64,000 nt of DNA from Hyperoodon ampullatus (lineage: Eukaryota > Chordata > Mammalia > Artiodactyla > Ziphiidae). The notes below the pieces were generated by a model, which worked only from the letters and a program-made list of their open reading frames with translations, ran no database searches and had not been told where the DNA came from. Every line of letters begins with the position of its first letter. The first letter of the stretch is position 1. Both the position numbers and the translations under genes were made by a program. Location of the stretch: the NCBI GenBank assembly GCA_949752795.1, contig OX457060.1:106714949-106778948 (forward strand), written 5' to 3'. Below are positions 12,641 to 24,525 of the stretch, one piece after another.

Positions 12641-13629
12641 TAAATAGTCTATGAAAAATCAGTGTGACTCAGATTTAAGATGAAAATAAGATTGCTTTAT
12701 CTCTAATTAGCATGAAGAAAAGTGGAAATCTGAAGTGTTTTGAAGAAATATTGACCGTCAAGAACTAATAGTAATTTCAGTCTCTGGCTATACAGAGTCT
12801 AGGCAGAAAAAGCAAAAGTTTTACAATGGATGGCAAAAGAGGATGTGACTGACTGATAAGACACTAAAGGATTTTCCTCTAGAAAAATGTATTTTTTTAA
12901 AATAAAATTTAAACTAAACTGCTAATTAATTTGATATTATAAATTTTCTGAATAAAATTGAAAAATATCAGCCATCTTTGATTATTCAGTCTATTCAATG
13001 ACTGGTCTCTAAAATTAGAAACATATGGATGCCTGAAATTTTAAAATATTTGTTTGGATTATTTTAACATTGGTCTAAATTTCTGTTGAAAGCTTTAAAG
13101 TTGGAAAATATATTTTAAACATTTCTCTAATATTAAAAAAACCTTACCATATAACTTATGAAATTGTGAGAATGTATCACAGCAGAAAAGGGAAAAATTA
13201 GCCATTTTCATGGAAAGAGGAATGACTTGGAAAATAATACATACAAACATTGCATATTTAGTAAAATTGAGTCCATGTGCAACACTGTTTTCCAAAATAT
13301 AGAAACTAAACCATCTTTTCTGAATATAAATTAAATGCAGAAGAGGAAAATAATTCCCATTCTACCCCATTTCTCTTTATGGTTTGTATAAAACCAATTT
13401 TGAAGTCTTTTTATTTTATTGTAATTGCTTACTGACATTAAATAGAAGCATGTTTTAATGCTTCAAGTGTTGTTGATAGTTTTAAAATAACCTTTATACA
13501 TCACATACTAACATAATAGATTTTTTTGAAACAAGAACTTTTATGGTCTGACATTAGACTTGTAATCAAAGTTTGTTTATTCTCTTAAATGAGCTAGAAT
13601 CATGAACTGTAAGGGTTGAAATCAGTCAG
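12641..13629. other. Intergenic stretch, nothing recognised
   Basis: Very AT-rich. No nameable repeat, RNA gene or credible ORF. Confidence 0.4.
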
Positions 13630-13925
13630 GAAAGGGTATGCTATACTGTGGTAACAACTCCCAAATCTGAGAAACAACAAAAGTTTTTCACTCATGCTAT
13701 TTGTCCAACACAGGCCATATCATGGTGCATGGTTCCATTTCAATCCCTGCTTCCAGTCATTACAAGTAAGGAAGGGAGAAGTACAAATTGGACATTGCAG
13801 TGTCTTAAACTGAGAAGGAGTATATGTCATTTCCACTAAAGTCAGTTGACCATGTCATACTTCAGCCTAAAATGGGCCTGCTAAGTGGAGGAGGAGAATA
13901 TTTATAAACAGCCCTAATGACTATA
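13630..13925. mobile_element. Ancient LTR-like mammalian repeat, family not assigned
   Basis: The text runs gctatactgtggtaacaact, a tttcactcatgctatttgtcc block, a tatgtcatttccact block and finally acagccctaatgactataat. This is the decayed pattern of an ancient mammalian LTR-like repeat. A short open frame at 13,648-13,839 inside it is incidental. Confidence 0.45.
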
Positions 13926-14079
13926 ATGCAAGACCTATAGAAAGAATTTTTGAGATCTTATAGTTTATACCCATTTTCCAGTTATGGAAACTTATTCCTA
14001 GCAAAAGGAAGAAGGTTGCTCAAAAATCATAACCTAATTTATTAAAACAATGGTTATAACCAAGAGTTTCTTTTATTCC

Positions 14080-14420
14080 TTCTAAAGATATGTACTGGAT
14101 AGCCTCTATGTGCCAGCTCTGGGTTAGGATCTTGGAGTTAAAAGAGAATAAGGATGAGTTATTGAAATTTTTACAGAAGAGGTGACTTCAGAATAACATC
14201 TTGGAGTAAAAGTAAAGATTCATAAGAAAAACAGAAGAGAAAAAACCTTTAGGCAGACAGAAGAGAATCAGAAGAGAGACATGAAACAGCAGTGTGTTTT
14301 CACTGAGCCACAAATAAGTTGTTAGTATGGATGGGTCATAAGGTACAAATGAGGGTGTGGTCCACCAGAAAATAAGAAGGAACCTAATACCAGGGACATA
14401 CTAAGGAGTTTGTATTCAGG
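14080..14420 (-). mobile_element. L2-like LINE fragment (reverse)
   Basis: tactggatagcctctatgtg and gccagctctgggttagga match the reverse L2 3' end ('cacctactatgtgccaggcac'). The purine-rich text after it fits the upstream L2 body. Strongly decayed. Confidence 0.5.
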
Positions 14421-15866
14421 GATCTGCTAGGGGGGAGGGGGATCTTCTGACTTCCAATCCAACATTATTTCAAAACTCTGTTTTACTACAAAATACAACA
14501 TATAAATTCATTACTCAAATCTTCCCAAGGGAGAAGGATTTCAGGGGCTGTATTCAGGGGTCATTTGCATGTGTTCGAGACAAGAGAAGTGGGGCTGACT
14601 CACCATCTTCCATGACTAGATTTTCTGGTGTTTCATAGCCTAGGAGACCTAATAAGTGATTCAGAAGGTCAGCGAGGATAGGTCCCAGATTCCCAGTCTC
14701 CAGCCAGGATTCAGCAGGGTGGGAGTGGACACCCCTGAGATTATCCTATAAACTTCACAGACTCTGCTGCATCCCAGAGTCAGAGGAAAGCCCGGCGTGA
14801 CCTTCGTATGTGCTTAGGAGGTTTCTCTGCCCCGCAGCAATCAGTGCTTGATGACAAAAGGGAGTTGGGCTTCATTTTCCTCAGCAGGGTCTGAACTCTG
14901 CTGGGTTAAAGAATTTAGCAGCACCCTAAAAGGAGACTCTCCTTTTTTCACCTTGTATCCCACTCAACCTCACACCTGGGAAAATGTCATTGATTTTCTT
15001 GACAAATGCAGGAAAACACTACACAGAAAAATGTTAAAGTCAGAGAAGCAGGAAAATTGTTTCAAAGACAACATTAGTGAATCTGACTACACAGATCAAT
15101 ATTCAGAAAAGTACGGCTCATGTCTTTGTTTTTTTCAGACCTGTAACTTTCCTTATGGTAGGGGTTTTTATGTATTTGGTGATAAACTATGACTAAGCAT
15201 GGCTGAAAATTAAAAAAACAAAACAAAAAAGAAACCTTTCTTCAGCAACCAAAATACCCTGGACTACAACAAACTTTAATTCTGACCACATGCAAAGCGT
15301 GTTGCTTAGAAACACTGAGCAGAGGGTTTGCCCAGCAACTTCAGATCCCACCAGCTGCCCCTGGGAAGAAACTGACATGGTGACCACAGCATTAAAGAAA
15401 TACAGAAATGCAAGTCATCCGTAAAGGATAAGAAAAGGAACACAAGTGTGTCTAAACATTTTAGCTTTTGTTTGATGTTTAAGAAACTGTATAAAAGCTG
15501 AAGCCGTGACTTTCATTGTTTGGGTCTAAGATTGAAGTTCATACGTTTATGAGGGTTAAACCCAATGTGTTATTGTTTCTGTCCTCCTGGTCAAAAACTG
15601 TTCACCCGTGATGTTAACTTTTAGTAGTCGAGTTGGTATTAGGCTTAAATATGTTTTATTGGTCTATATGTTTTAATGGTCTCACAATCCTATATGTATT
15701 AAACTTCCCTGTGATTTCTCATTAGGAATAACTATACAGGTGTGATAATTCGAGATTATGGATTGGATAGAGTGAGATCATCTCTTAGCCAGATTATTGC
15801 TGTGTTGTTTGCCTGTTTCACTGTGGTCTGACCAACCCTCAGAGCATAGTTCACACTAATAGAAAA
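14421..15866. other. Intergenic stretch with an unrecognised 114-codon frame
   Basis: The plus frame 14,848-15,192 is open for 114 codons. I recognise no domain, signal peptide or family, and there is no splice or promoter evidence. The 14,560-14,850 part is less AT-rich than its surroundings. No repeat is named. Confidence 0.4.
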
Positions 15867-15867
15867 T

Positions 15868-16205
15868 ACTTCCTAAAAAGTAGATCTGATCTTGTCACTC
15901 TGCTATTTTAATATTGCTGATAGTTCACCACTACATTCATAATAAAATCTAAACTCTTTAGTATGGCATACAAAATGCCACTATTGCTTTTCAATAATTC
16001 ATTCTACTTCCTCTGTCTTCTGAACAAGCAAAGCCCTTTTAAACCTCTGTAAGTTTGTCCCAGCCCATCCATAGCCCTGGAATGTTCATTCCTCACCTCT
16101 CAATCTGATAAGCATCTACTCATACTTAAAAATCCAGTAAAAATCCAGTAAAAATATTCTTTGGGGAAAGCCTTCCTGATTTCCCCCAGAGGAGGATAAC
16201 TACTC
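15868..16205 (+). mobile_element. L2 LINE 3' region
   Basis: The text includes agatctgatcttgtcactct, aaaatctaaactctttagta, tggcatacaaaatgcc and gaaagccttcctgattt. These are the sense-strand hallmarks of L2. A small tandem duplication of aaatccagtaa occurs at about 16,130-16,155. Confidence 0.75.
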
Positions 16206-16789
16206 TATTACAAATCCAAAGTTCTAGATCTGGCCAAAGGAGGAGCTTAAAAAATTTTATTAACTTATGAATTAGAGTCCTTTTCCAGTACATATTTGAC
16301 TTTCTGATATCATCAATATTCTGGTTGTAATTTTAATTTCATTACATGTGAGTTACAATCCTAAGGTAGTGGTAGTCAAAGAAATTTACCAGTGCATCCT
16401 TATATAAAATCATATCTGTTTGTTAACTCACATTTAAGTTTTGGAACCATATTCCTTCTAAAGAATTTATGTCCTATCCCCAAATTGATGAAAACAGATT
16501 TCAGAATACAAATTTTTCCTTCAAGGAGCATTCTGGGTTATTCCAGGTATAATAGAACACAATTTTCCATAATTATATATATGATAGGTTAATTTAATAA
16601 ACACACATGAGGAATCTACTTTTAGTTAAAAAGAATAACAGACCATATGATTATCTGGCAATTTTTATTTTATTTGAATTCTGGGTCTTCATATTTCTCT
16701 GATTCACCCCCATTCCCCATCCAGTCTAATAAACACTCTTACTGAACCAACTAAGACTTCTTTCCACAGTTGTGCAAATGAAAATATTA
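16206..16789. other. Intergenic spacer, nothing recognised
   Basis: AT-rich sequence between two L2 pieces. It may be decayed L2 but I cannot show this. Confidence 0.35.
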
Positions 16790-16940
16790 GTTATTAACTT
16801 GAGGTGTGTCTTGTTTAGAATGCAAACTACACGAAAATAGGGACCTGGATATGGTATCTTGTTCAAAACTCTATTGTAGTACTTTGCTCAAAGTTTGAAA
16901 TGTGGTAGTCTCTTAACAAATATTTATTAAAGGAACAAAC
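16790..16940 (+). mobile_element. L2 LINE 3' end
   Basis: The segment has agaatgcaaactacacgaaa, then tagggacctggatatggtat, and ends ttaacaaatatttattaaag. This is the standard L2 3' end in sense orientation. Confidence 0.65.
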
Positions 16941-18169
16941 ACAAATATTGAATCCTTAATACACATATTAATTTTACCATTTTAAAAAAATATTTGACAC
17001 AAAGTTTTTCCATAAGGTGTTTGTGGGTATTTATATATATATAAAAACATAACAGTAACCAGTGCTACCCTCTCAAACATTCTTTTAAATTTTCTTACAA
17101 AAAGAAGTATGAAGTACTTATTATTTGTTAAGAACAATATTTGTAGTAAAGACTGGACCAACATGGAGACATTTTTTCAATCACCATAAGCAGTGTGGAT
17201 TTATAATCAGTTTTGCCGATCATGAAGATTTCCAAAGTTTATTTTGTGGCAAAATATCTGCTACTCCAAGTAGTGACACAGTTTTTAAAATGCAGACACA
17301 TGAAACTCTGCCAAAGGAGTATGCAAATATAGACCTTTACAAAGTTCCTTTGTGCGAAGGTACATGGATATCTAGCATAAAATAAAACAAAACCACTTAT
17401 ACCCATAACACTGCTAGGAAGGGAAGATTAGGTTCTTGTGTCCTCAGAGAATGGTTTGTGATAGAAAATGAGGTCTGAAGACAGAGAAGGAGAGCAAGAA
17501 AAGAAAGAGAGAGAGAGAGAGAGAGAGACTGTTTTGATCTGAGTAATTAATTGTCTCCCAGACCCATGGAATTTTTATTGAGATATTGATGAATAGGAGA
17601 TATTTCCATCAGGTTAAAAAAAAGATGGAAGATGGTGACATGACATTCAACATGAAGAAAGAGCATTAATATATTTCTCATTGAAGTACACTGAGGTTCT
17701 ACCACACTTTTCAAAACCCAGTGATAATGCTTTTAACAAAATAAGAAATATCTGCTCCAATTCTCTCTTCTAAATCGGGGAAGAATTTTATTCTGGAAGA
17801 GCATACTTTTGATAATGTCTGCAAATGAATTTTTTTTTTTCTTTTTGGAGGCTGTGCTCAAGTGCAAATCCAGTCCAGTGGTTAAAATGTCGTGATGTGG
17901 GGATGGGTAAAAGCAAGCAAAATCAGCAATATACGCTGCTGTGTTTTTTTCCACTGATACTATCAAACTTAATAGCTTTTCTCTGGTGCATTTTGAAATC
18001 TAAAAAAAAAGTACTTACATTAGAGGCAGCTTTTTAATAGGAAAATTGAGAGAGGTGGTCAGAGTGTAGTTCAACAGGAAAGTGAAAACTGGGACTTTTT
18101 TTCTTTTCCTATTTACTAAAGCATGTTGTTCACATTTTTCTGATATGAAATAATAATGATGATGGTGGT
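16941..18169. other. Intergenic stretch with a (GA)n run
   Basis: A GA microsatellite lies at about 17,506-17,528. Overlapping frames at 17,125-17,385 and 17,733-18,037 show no domain. Otherwise nothing is recognised. Confidence 0.45.
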
Positions 18170-18405
18170 GATTGGTTAACATTATGCCTGCTTACTCTCT
18201 ACCTATGATCCTCATGCATTATCCATTTAATATTCATAACAACCCTAGAAGTTGGTGAAATTATAATTGTGATTTTTTGAGTGAAAATACTCAGGGAGAG
18301 AATGGTTAAATACACAGCCTCTGGTCACACAGCTAATAAACAGTCCTGGGATTTGAACTCCAGTCTGACTCAAAAGCCTGCAGTGTTGACTCTGTTATTG
18401 CCACC
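18170..18405 (-). mobile_element. MIR SINE (reverse)
   Basis: The segment carries catgcattatccatttaata, acaaccctagaagttggtga, a ctggtcacacagctaataaa core and gggatttgaactccagtctg. This is a well-preserved reverse MIR. Confidence 0.8.
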
Positions 18406-19011
18406 ACATCAGAGAAGAAGGGCTGCTTATCCCTGTGTGTGCTGAGTGACAAGATCTCAAGGGCAGTGGTGTGAGGAGGGTAAGAAAGAGTGAGGGAGCT
18501 AGAACCAGGGAGATAACATGTGTGGGGTCAGTATGGGATCCAACCATTTAAAATCTATGTCTCAAACCCACTACTTGGTGAAAGTTATCTAATGCTAAAG
18601 GGTTTCATTTACCTGGAACCCGGGGAGTACCGTTTTCCTAAAAAGAAGGTTGTAAAGGGATCATTGAATGCACCACACCTCGAAGGCCCAACATATGTGT
18701 CATATGATATACCTTAAAATTTCTTCCTTAACATCTTTGAAGCTGATATTTAAACTGTGCACAAGAATCACTTAATCCATCACTGTATCCATGCTACATT
18801 TTGTATAGAACTCAAAAATTATTTTAAGTCACCTGACAATTCAATTTAAAGAGAGGGAAATTAAAGTTAATACTTACAAAAAAGATTCAAAAGTAATAAT
18901 ATATCCCCCGCCCCAAATGGACCTATTTACATTGTATTCACAAGAGTACAGTACAAAGCCCTGGGTAGTTTCTTAATATTTAAAATTACCACTGAAATAA
19001 AATGATAAGTT
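18406..19011. other. Intergenic spacer, nothing recognised
   Basis: No repeat or RNA gene seen. The 65-codon frame at 18,520-18,717 has no recognisable feature. Confidence 0.4.
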
Positions 19012-19244
19012 TAGTGCAAATCTTTTTTTTTTTTTTTCGGTACACGGGCCTCTCACTGTTGTGGCCTCTCCCGTTGCAGAGCACAGGCTCCGGACGTGCA
19101 GGCTCAGTGGCCATGGCTCATGGGCCCAGCCGCTCCACGGCATGTGGGATCTTCCCGGATCGGGGCACGAACCCGTGTCCCCTGCATCGGCAGGCAGACT
19201 CTCAACCACTGAGCCACCAGGGAAGCCCTAGTGCAAATCTTTTT
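19012..19244 (-). mobile_element. CHR-2-type tRNA-Glu SINE
   Basis: This is a complete short-form cetartiodactyl SINE on the minus strand. The poly(A) tail is read as a T run on the plus strand, and the 5' head is the complement of gggcttccctggtggc at about 19,228. The A box and B box of the tRNA-Glu promoter are present. The 16-bp target duplication tagtgcaaatcttttt is perfect at 19,012-19,027 and 19,229-19,244. Perfect duplications and a good match to the other copies suggest a recent insertion. Open frames on both strands over it are artefacts. Confidence 0.95.
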
Positions 19245-19669
19245 AAACTTTTAAGAAATTTTTAAGACCAAAGAAAACTTGGTATTGGAGATGTTTTTGT
19301 TACCAGCAGAGGTATCCATTACATTGATCTAAGGACATGAAAGTTATATCTAGATTTTTCTCTATGTCATAGAAAGTTCTTAAATCATTAACTCATATAT
19401 TATAGTAGACCCAAGGTTATAACTTAAACAGATTGTGATACTGTAGAACATTTATGTAAATTCAGAATCCATATAGTGGCTAAAAGATCTGAAATTCCTA
19501 GGGGGTATCAGAAATTCATTTGCTGTTTCACAAATCCAATGCTGGGTTTTACATTGAGATCTCTGGATTACCATAGTTAGAGAATATTCAGAGCACTCAA
19601 TGACAAAAGTCTCTGTGTTGTCTCTGTAGTTGCCTGGTGTATGTTCAATAGCTTAGATAGTGTTAGATG
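19245..19669. other. Intergenic spacer, nothing recognised
   Basis: AT-rich sequence without a nameable feature. Confidence 0.4.
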
Positions 19670-19925
19670 AGGTGGTATATTATGATGGTTGGAAGTGCAG
19701 ACTCTGAATTCTTACATACCTTAAATCATATGTAAGACTTAATACTTTTTAGTTATGTGACTCTGAGCAAGTTCTTTATTCTATGCTGTAGTTTCTCCAT
19801 ATGTTCAAAGTGAATGGTTATAGGACCTACTCATTTGGTTGTAAGGATGAAATAAAATAATCAACAGCAGCACTTGGTGCTGTGTGTAACTAACAGCACT
19901 CAATGGAGAGCAACCATTATTATTT
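19670..19925 (+). mobile_element. MIR SINE
   Basis: The text runs ggaagtgcagactctgaatt, tatgtgactctgagcaagtt, tggttgtaaggatgaaataa and tgtaactaacagcactcaat. This is the MIR order in sense orientation. Confidence 0.7.
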
Positions 19926-19929
19926 CGAG

Positions 19930-20635
19930 GTGTATCATAGTTAGTGTTGCCAGACTAAGCAAATAAAAATAAAGGATTCCCAGCTAAACTTGAATTTCAA
20001 ATAAACCACAGATAAATTTTAGTGTAATTCTGCCTTATGCAATATTGGAAACATACACTAAAATATTATTTATGGTTGAAATTTTATCTGTCAATTCTAA
20101 TCATAATGCTGATGATAGTAGCTTTCAGTGGTTTTATTGAAACATTTTTGTTTGAATACGTGAATGAAACTATTGACTGAAATTTTTTGAAGTGGCCAAA
20201 TATTGATACATTTAAATTTATTAATTTTGCTACATAGACTAATCTTCAATCTAAGTCTATTCTTATTCAAGAATAACTAGAAATCATTTATTTCACTAAT
20301 AGTATAGAAGCTACTAGGTACCTGGTTTTGTTGGTATATTGATGAGACATGCAAACAAGAAGGAAACAGAGTCACAGAGATCTAGATTAAAAATCAATAA
20401 AAGACTACAAATCAATATGGAACAGATACAGAGAGAAGGTCCATGCACCATGGGCTACAGGTCTTTGAGAAACATCCAGAAAATAATGTTCCAGATATTA
20501 TTGTTCCATGGGTGGGATGGGTCCACAATGCTGAAGCCCAAACAGGTAGATGATGTGATAATCATACAGATAAATGTAAATGACAACTGTAATAAGTACA
20601 CTGAAAGTGGGGTAAGTATATGATGCTATAAAAGC
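19930..20635. other. Intergenic stretch, nothing recognised
   Basis: A 94-codon plus frame at 20,339-20,623 shows no domain. No repeat is named. Confidence 0.4.
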
Positions 20636-21300
20636 ATATATTAAGAAGTTTGGATGTGCTCAGAAAAATGAGGAAAGTCTTCTCTGAGGAAGCAATAATA
20701 GGATTGAGATCTAAAGAATAAAAAGGAGTTAAGCAGGGAAAGAGAGATAAAAGAATAACATTTTAGGCAGAGAGAATAGCAAGCACAGAGATCCCATGGC
20801 AGGAGGGAGTATGATGTTCCAATGAACCAAAAAGAGGACGACTGTGGCCGGAGTGCTAGAGAGGGAAGGGAAGAGGCTGAAAGGGTAAATAGTGGCTAAC
20901 CCATCGGGCTTCAAGATGTTAGTATTTATCCTAAGTGTCAGTGAAATAATTTAAGTACAGAGAAGGGATGATAGATATGTGTTTTTAAAGGTCTTTTGGG
21001 CCACTTTATCGAGAACAACTTGGAGGAGCCAATGGGAACCCTGAGTGGAATTAGTAAAAAGTTTTCTAAAATAATAGAGTTTAAGATATGTCTTGGAGGA
21101 TTTAAAATGAAGAGAAAAATTGGGTGCAAAGGAGAAAGAAATATCTGATGTAAATTCTGGATCAAGGAGTATACCTATGTGACTGGAAGAGAGTGTCCAT
21201 TCAGTGGAGTATGGCAGATGTTTGTAATGGTGGAGGTGGCAGAGGAGGGAATTCAAGAGCCAGTGGAAGAACCTTGTCAGCAAAGTTGAGTTGGTTAGAT
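20636..21300 (-). mobile_element. Ancient L2-like LINE (reverse)
   Basis: The segment carries attttaggcagagagaatag, agcaagcacagagatccca, gaaggtttttagtagaaaca-type text just beyond, and atttggatcaag-like blocks. It is the reverse strand of a common ancient mammalian LINE-like repeat. Minus-strand frames at 20,938-21,283 fall inside it and are not considered genes. Confidence 0.5.
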
Positions 21301-21664
21301 TAGCCCTTGAGTAATGAGTAGTTACTGAAGGTTTTTAGTAGAAACATAATATGAGTGTATTTTTTTTTTTTAAAAGTCATACAAGATCAAGAATACATAA
21401 TTTAAGCTAGGGGGTATAAATTGGACACTGTGAGACTAGTTAAACGTCTACTGTAGTACAATTACTGTGAAGAGGAAGACGTGTGATTTAAAGACTTAGT
21501 TTTGGAGAGAATGGCAGTAGGAAGATGATCCAATGATGAAGGAGCAAAGAAGAGGTTGGGAATGAAAGGCAGTTATATATCAAGCCCAAGGGAGTAAAGA
21601 AAGACGTTCAAAGAAGTGAATTTCTAATGTAACCTGAAGTTAAGTAGTTTCTGAGGTTTATCAG
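21301..21664. other. Purine-rich spacer, possibly more L2-like sequence
   Basis: The base bias continues from the neighbouring L2-like repeat, but I cannot name the sequence. A T run lies at 21,360-21,371. Confidence 0.35.
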
Positions 21665-21990
21665 TCAGTTTTGCTAGTTTATGCTGAGGTCACAAACTCA
21701 AAGCCTCCATTTTGTACAACAGCAATTGTTCATTTCTCACTCAGGTTATATGCAGGCTGTGGGGTGACTGTGGCTCTGTGCTAGGTATCCTCTTCCCTAG
21801 ATCCTGGTTTTAGGAGCAGCCCTCCTGAGGACATGTGGTTCTCCTGATAGAGGGAAAAGCATGAGGAAGAATCATGCATTGTTCCTTAAAGCTTCAACTC
21901 AGAAGCTGTACAGGTGCTTTTGCTCTCATTTTATTGACTAAAGAAGTCACACAGAGAACCCTGATATCGAAGGGTGGGTATAATCTACTT
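21665..21990. mobile_element. Ancient LTR-like repeat, family not assigned
   Basis: gctagtttatgctgaggtca, caattgttcatttctcactc and aggctgtggggtgactgtgg match the layout of the LTR-like repeats elsewhere in the window (13,630; 7,672; 39,783). Confidence 0.4.
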
Positions 21991-22019
21991 ATAGTGAGGG
22001 GCAGTAAAGAAATGTTTAA

Positions 22020-22620
22020 ATGAAATTAAACATTCATTAGCATTGTGACTCAGCAATCCCACTCCTAGTTACTTACCCAAGAGAAATGCAGACATAAAGC
22101 CACACAAATCTGTATGCTAATGTTTATAACAACTTTATTCCTGATTATCAAGAATGGAAACAATCCAAACAGGTATCAACTAGTGAATGGAGAAACACTC
22201 TGATACATCCATACAATACAGTAATGAAAAATTTTTATTGCTGAATAGCAATAACAAATCAGCAAACGATTAATGATACATGTAACAACATGGGTGAATA
22301 TCAAAGGCATTATGCTAAGTGAAAGAAGCCAGATTTAAATGGTTACATACCATATTACTTCATTTATATGACATTCTGGAAAGGACAAAACTGTGGAAAA
22401 AGAAAACAGACCAGTGGTTGGCAGAGCCTGGTGGTGGGGGAGGACACTGACAATAATTAGGAACAAGGACATTTTTGGAGAGATGAAGGGAGTATTCTAT
22501 ATTTTAACTGTGATGGTGGTTACACAACTGTATGTTTGTCAAAACTCAAGAAACTATACTCCTAAAGGGAGAAATTTTATTGTATGCAAATTATGCCTCA
22601 ATATATGTTAGTTAATAGGA
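22020..22620 (+). mobile_element. Old L1 3' region
   Basis: The segment carries tcagcaatcccactcctagt, aatggaaacaatccaaacag, a catgggtgaatatcaaaggc block, gctaagtgaaagaagccaga, a ccagtggttggcagag block, and gtatgcaaattatgcctcaa. This is the canonical order of the ORF2 end and 3'UTR of an old L1M in sense orientation. It contains stops and is inactive. Confidence 0.85.
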
Positions 22621-24030
22621 AATCATATTTTCTCCCATGAGTTACTTCATACTTAAATTACTTAATACATAATTAAAAAACTAATAGATACCTAAAAATA
22701 TGTAATCAAATTAACAGAGGAAAGCAAGCAAAGCATTCATTTATATACAGGTTTTTTTGGAGGGGTATAGTAATTCATGAATTTAGATATAGTTTCTGAT
22801 AACTGTAACTTAAATATTAAGTTTTACAATTAAGAAATTTAATTTTTATTTTCCTTTTAAAGAAATGACCCTCAGCATGTAATGCATATCATGGAGTTTA
22901 TGGCCTGTGAGCTTAACAAGAGAAGTGGGCTTCAGTAAATAATTATAAAATGCTTTTGAGTCATTTCCATTCCCTGAGAAATACTGCATAATCTAAATAA
23001 GAAACGCTGAATTTTAATGGACATAATATTTTAATTTGGTAGTTACACAAAACTGTATTCTGGCAGTTTATAAATTATATGAACATGTGCAAATTCAACT
23101 GACATGCATTATTCAAGAATGAATAATTGTCCAGAAAGATGAGCAGAGAAAACAGAATGAAATATAATCTCTCTCTCTCTCTTTCTCATTTCAAGATAGC
23201 ACAGTAAATAAAGAAAAAGAGGTAAAAGATTATGTTGTTATTTCCACTAACGATCCAGTAAACAGTAAAAAATAAGCTATGATAGTATTGGGGGAAAATA
23301 GTTCAAACCTTTGTTTCTGTTCAAAATAATCTTACATGATTTAAGTAATTCCGTTGAAGAACTGCTAAATTAAGATAAATATCCAGATTAATTTTTAACT
23401 AAGTATTTTAAAACAAACAAAATCAAACCATATTGATTGCATATAGGTGTTTTCTGGGAGGGGGAAGAGCTTAAGACATTGGTACTGCAATGTATTGGAC
23501 ACTCCCATGTGGTCTGATCTACAAAGGACCTTTTTACATAAAGAGCTTATTGATAATCAAAATTCTTGATCTCCTTTTGTGAATCCCAAGATCGCAGAGT
23601 AATGCTATAGTTCTGCATCTTTTGATTGCTAAGGACAGGAGACAGTCAGAGGGGATGCACTTTATGCTGTCTTCTCTATCTTGATTCTGTAATCCTGCGT
23701 AGAATTTTGGTGGGAAGAGTCTTGTTCTGTTTGAAATCTGAATCGAAATGAGGTTCCCTATTGGTGCAGCATCATGAACCTTCCTGTCTAACCATTCAAC
23801 ATTCCCTAGGAATCTTTAATAAGGAGCATTGCCAACTATTTCATGCCTAATTGTGTGTGCATTACAAAGGCACTGTAGCCTTTTGTCCCCTCACTTTCAC
23901 TTCTTTAATCACAAACCCTTTGAGAACAAAAGAAGTTGATAAGAAAGGTATTTAGAGTAATCAAAAACCTACTTTTATCCAAGTACTCAGCTATCCTCTT
24001 AGAAAAATTGATAGCAAAAAACAAGATCAA
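22621..24030. other. Intergenic stretch, nothing recognised
   Basis: AT-rich. A short CT run at about 23,169-23,185 is the only simple repeat noted. Confidence 0.4.
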
Positions 24031-24525
24031 TTTTTATATTCTTTTTCAGATTCTTTTCCACTACAGGTTATTATGAGATATTCAATGTAGTTTCCTGTGT
24101 TATACAGTAGGTCCTTGTTTATCTATTTTATATATAATAGTGTGTTTATGTTAATCCCAAACTCCTAATTTATCCCCCCACTCTGCTATCCCCTTTGGTA
24201 ACCATAAGTTGTTTTCTGTATCTGTGAGTCTATTTCTGTTTTGTAAAGAAGTTAATTTGTATCACTTTTAAATTCCACATATAAGTGATATCATATGATA
24301 TTTATCTTTCTCTGACTGACTTACTTCACTTAGTATAATAATCTCTAGGTCCATCCACGTTCTGCAAATGGTATTATTTCATTCATTTTTATGGTTGAGT
24401 AATATTCCATTGTAAAGCTATATACCATATCTTCTTTACCCATTCATCTGTCAATAGACATTTAGTTGCTTCTGTATCTTGCCTATTGTAAATAATGCTG
24501 CAGAGAACATTGGGGTGCATGTAAA
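24031..24525 (-). mobile_element. L1 3'-end fragment (reverse)
   Basis: This runs parallel to the first L1: gttatacagtaggtccttgt, taaccataagttgttttctg, a tcatatgatatttatctttc block, a tggttgagtaatattccatt block, and taatgctgcagagaacattg. The copy is 5'-truncated. The minus frame at 24,389-24,703 includes ORF2-derived ADEWVKK-type text only in part and is not a gene. Confidence 0.85.

Noticed and set aside
14848..15192. 114-codon plus-strand ORF
   Set aside because: No domain, family resemblance, splice or promoter context. Kept only as a note in the intergenic entry.
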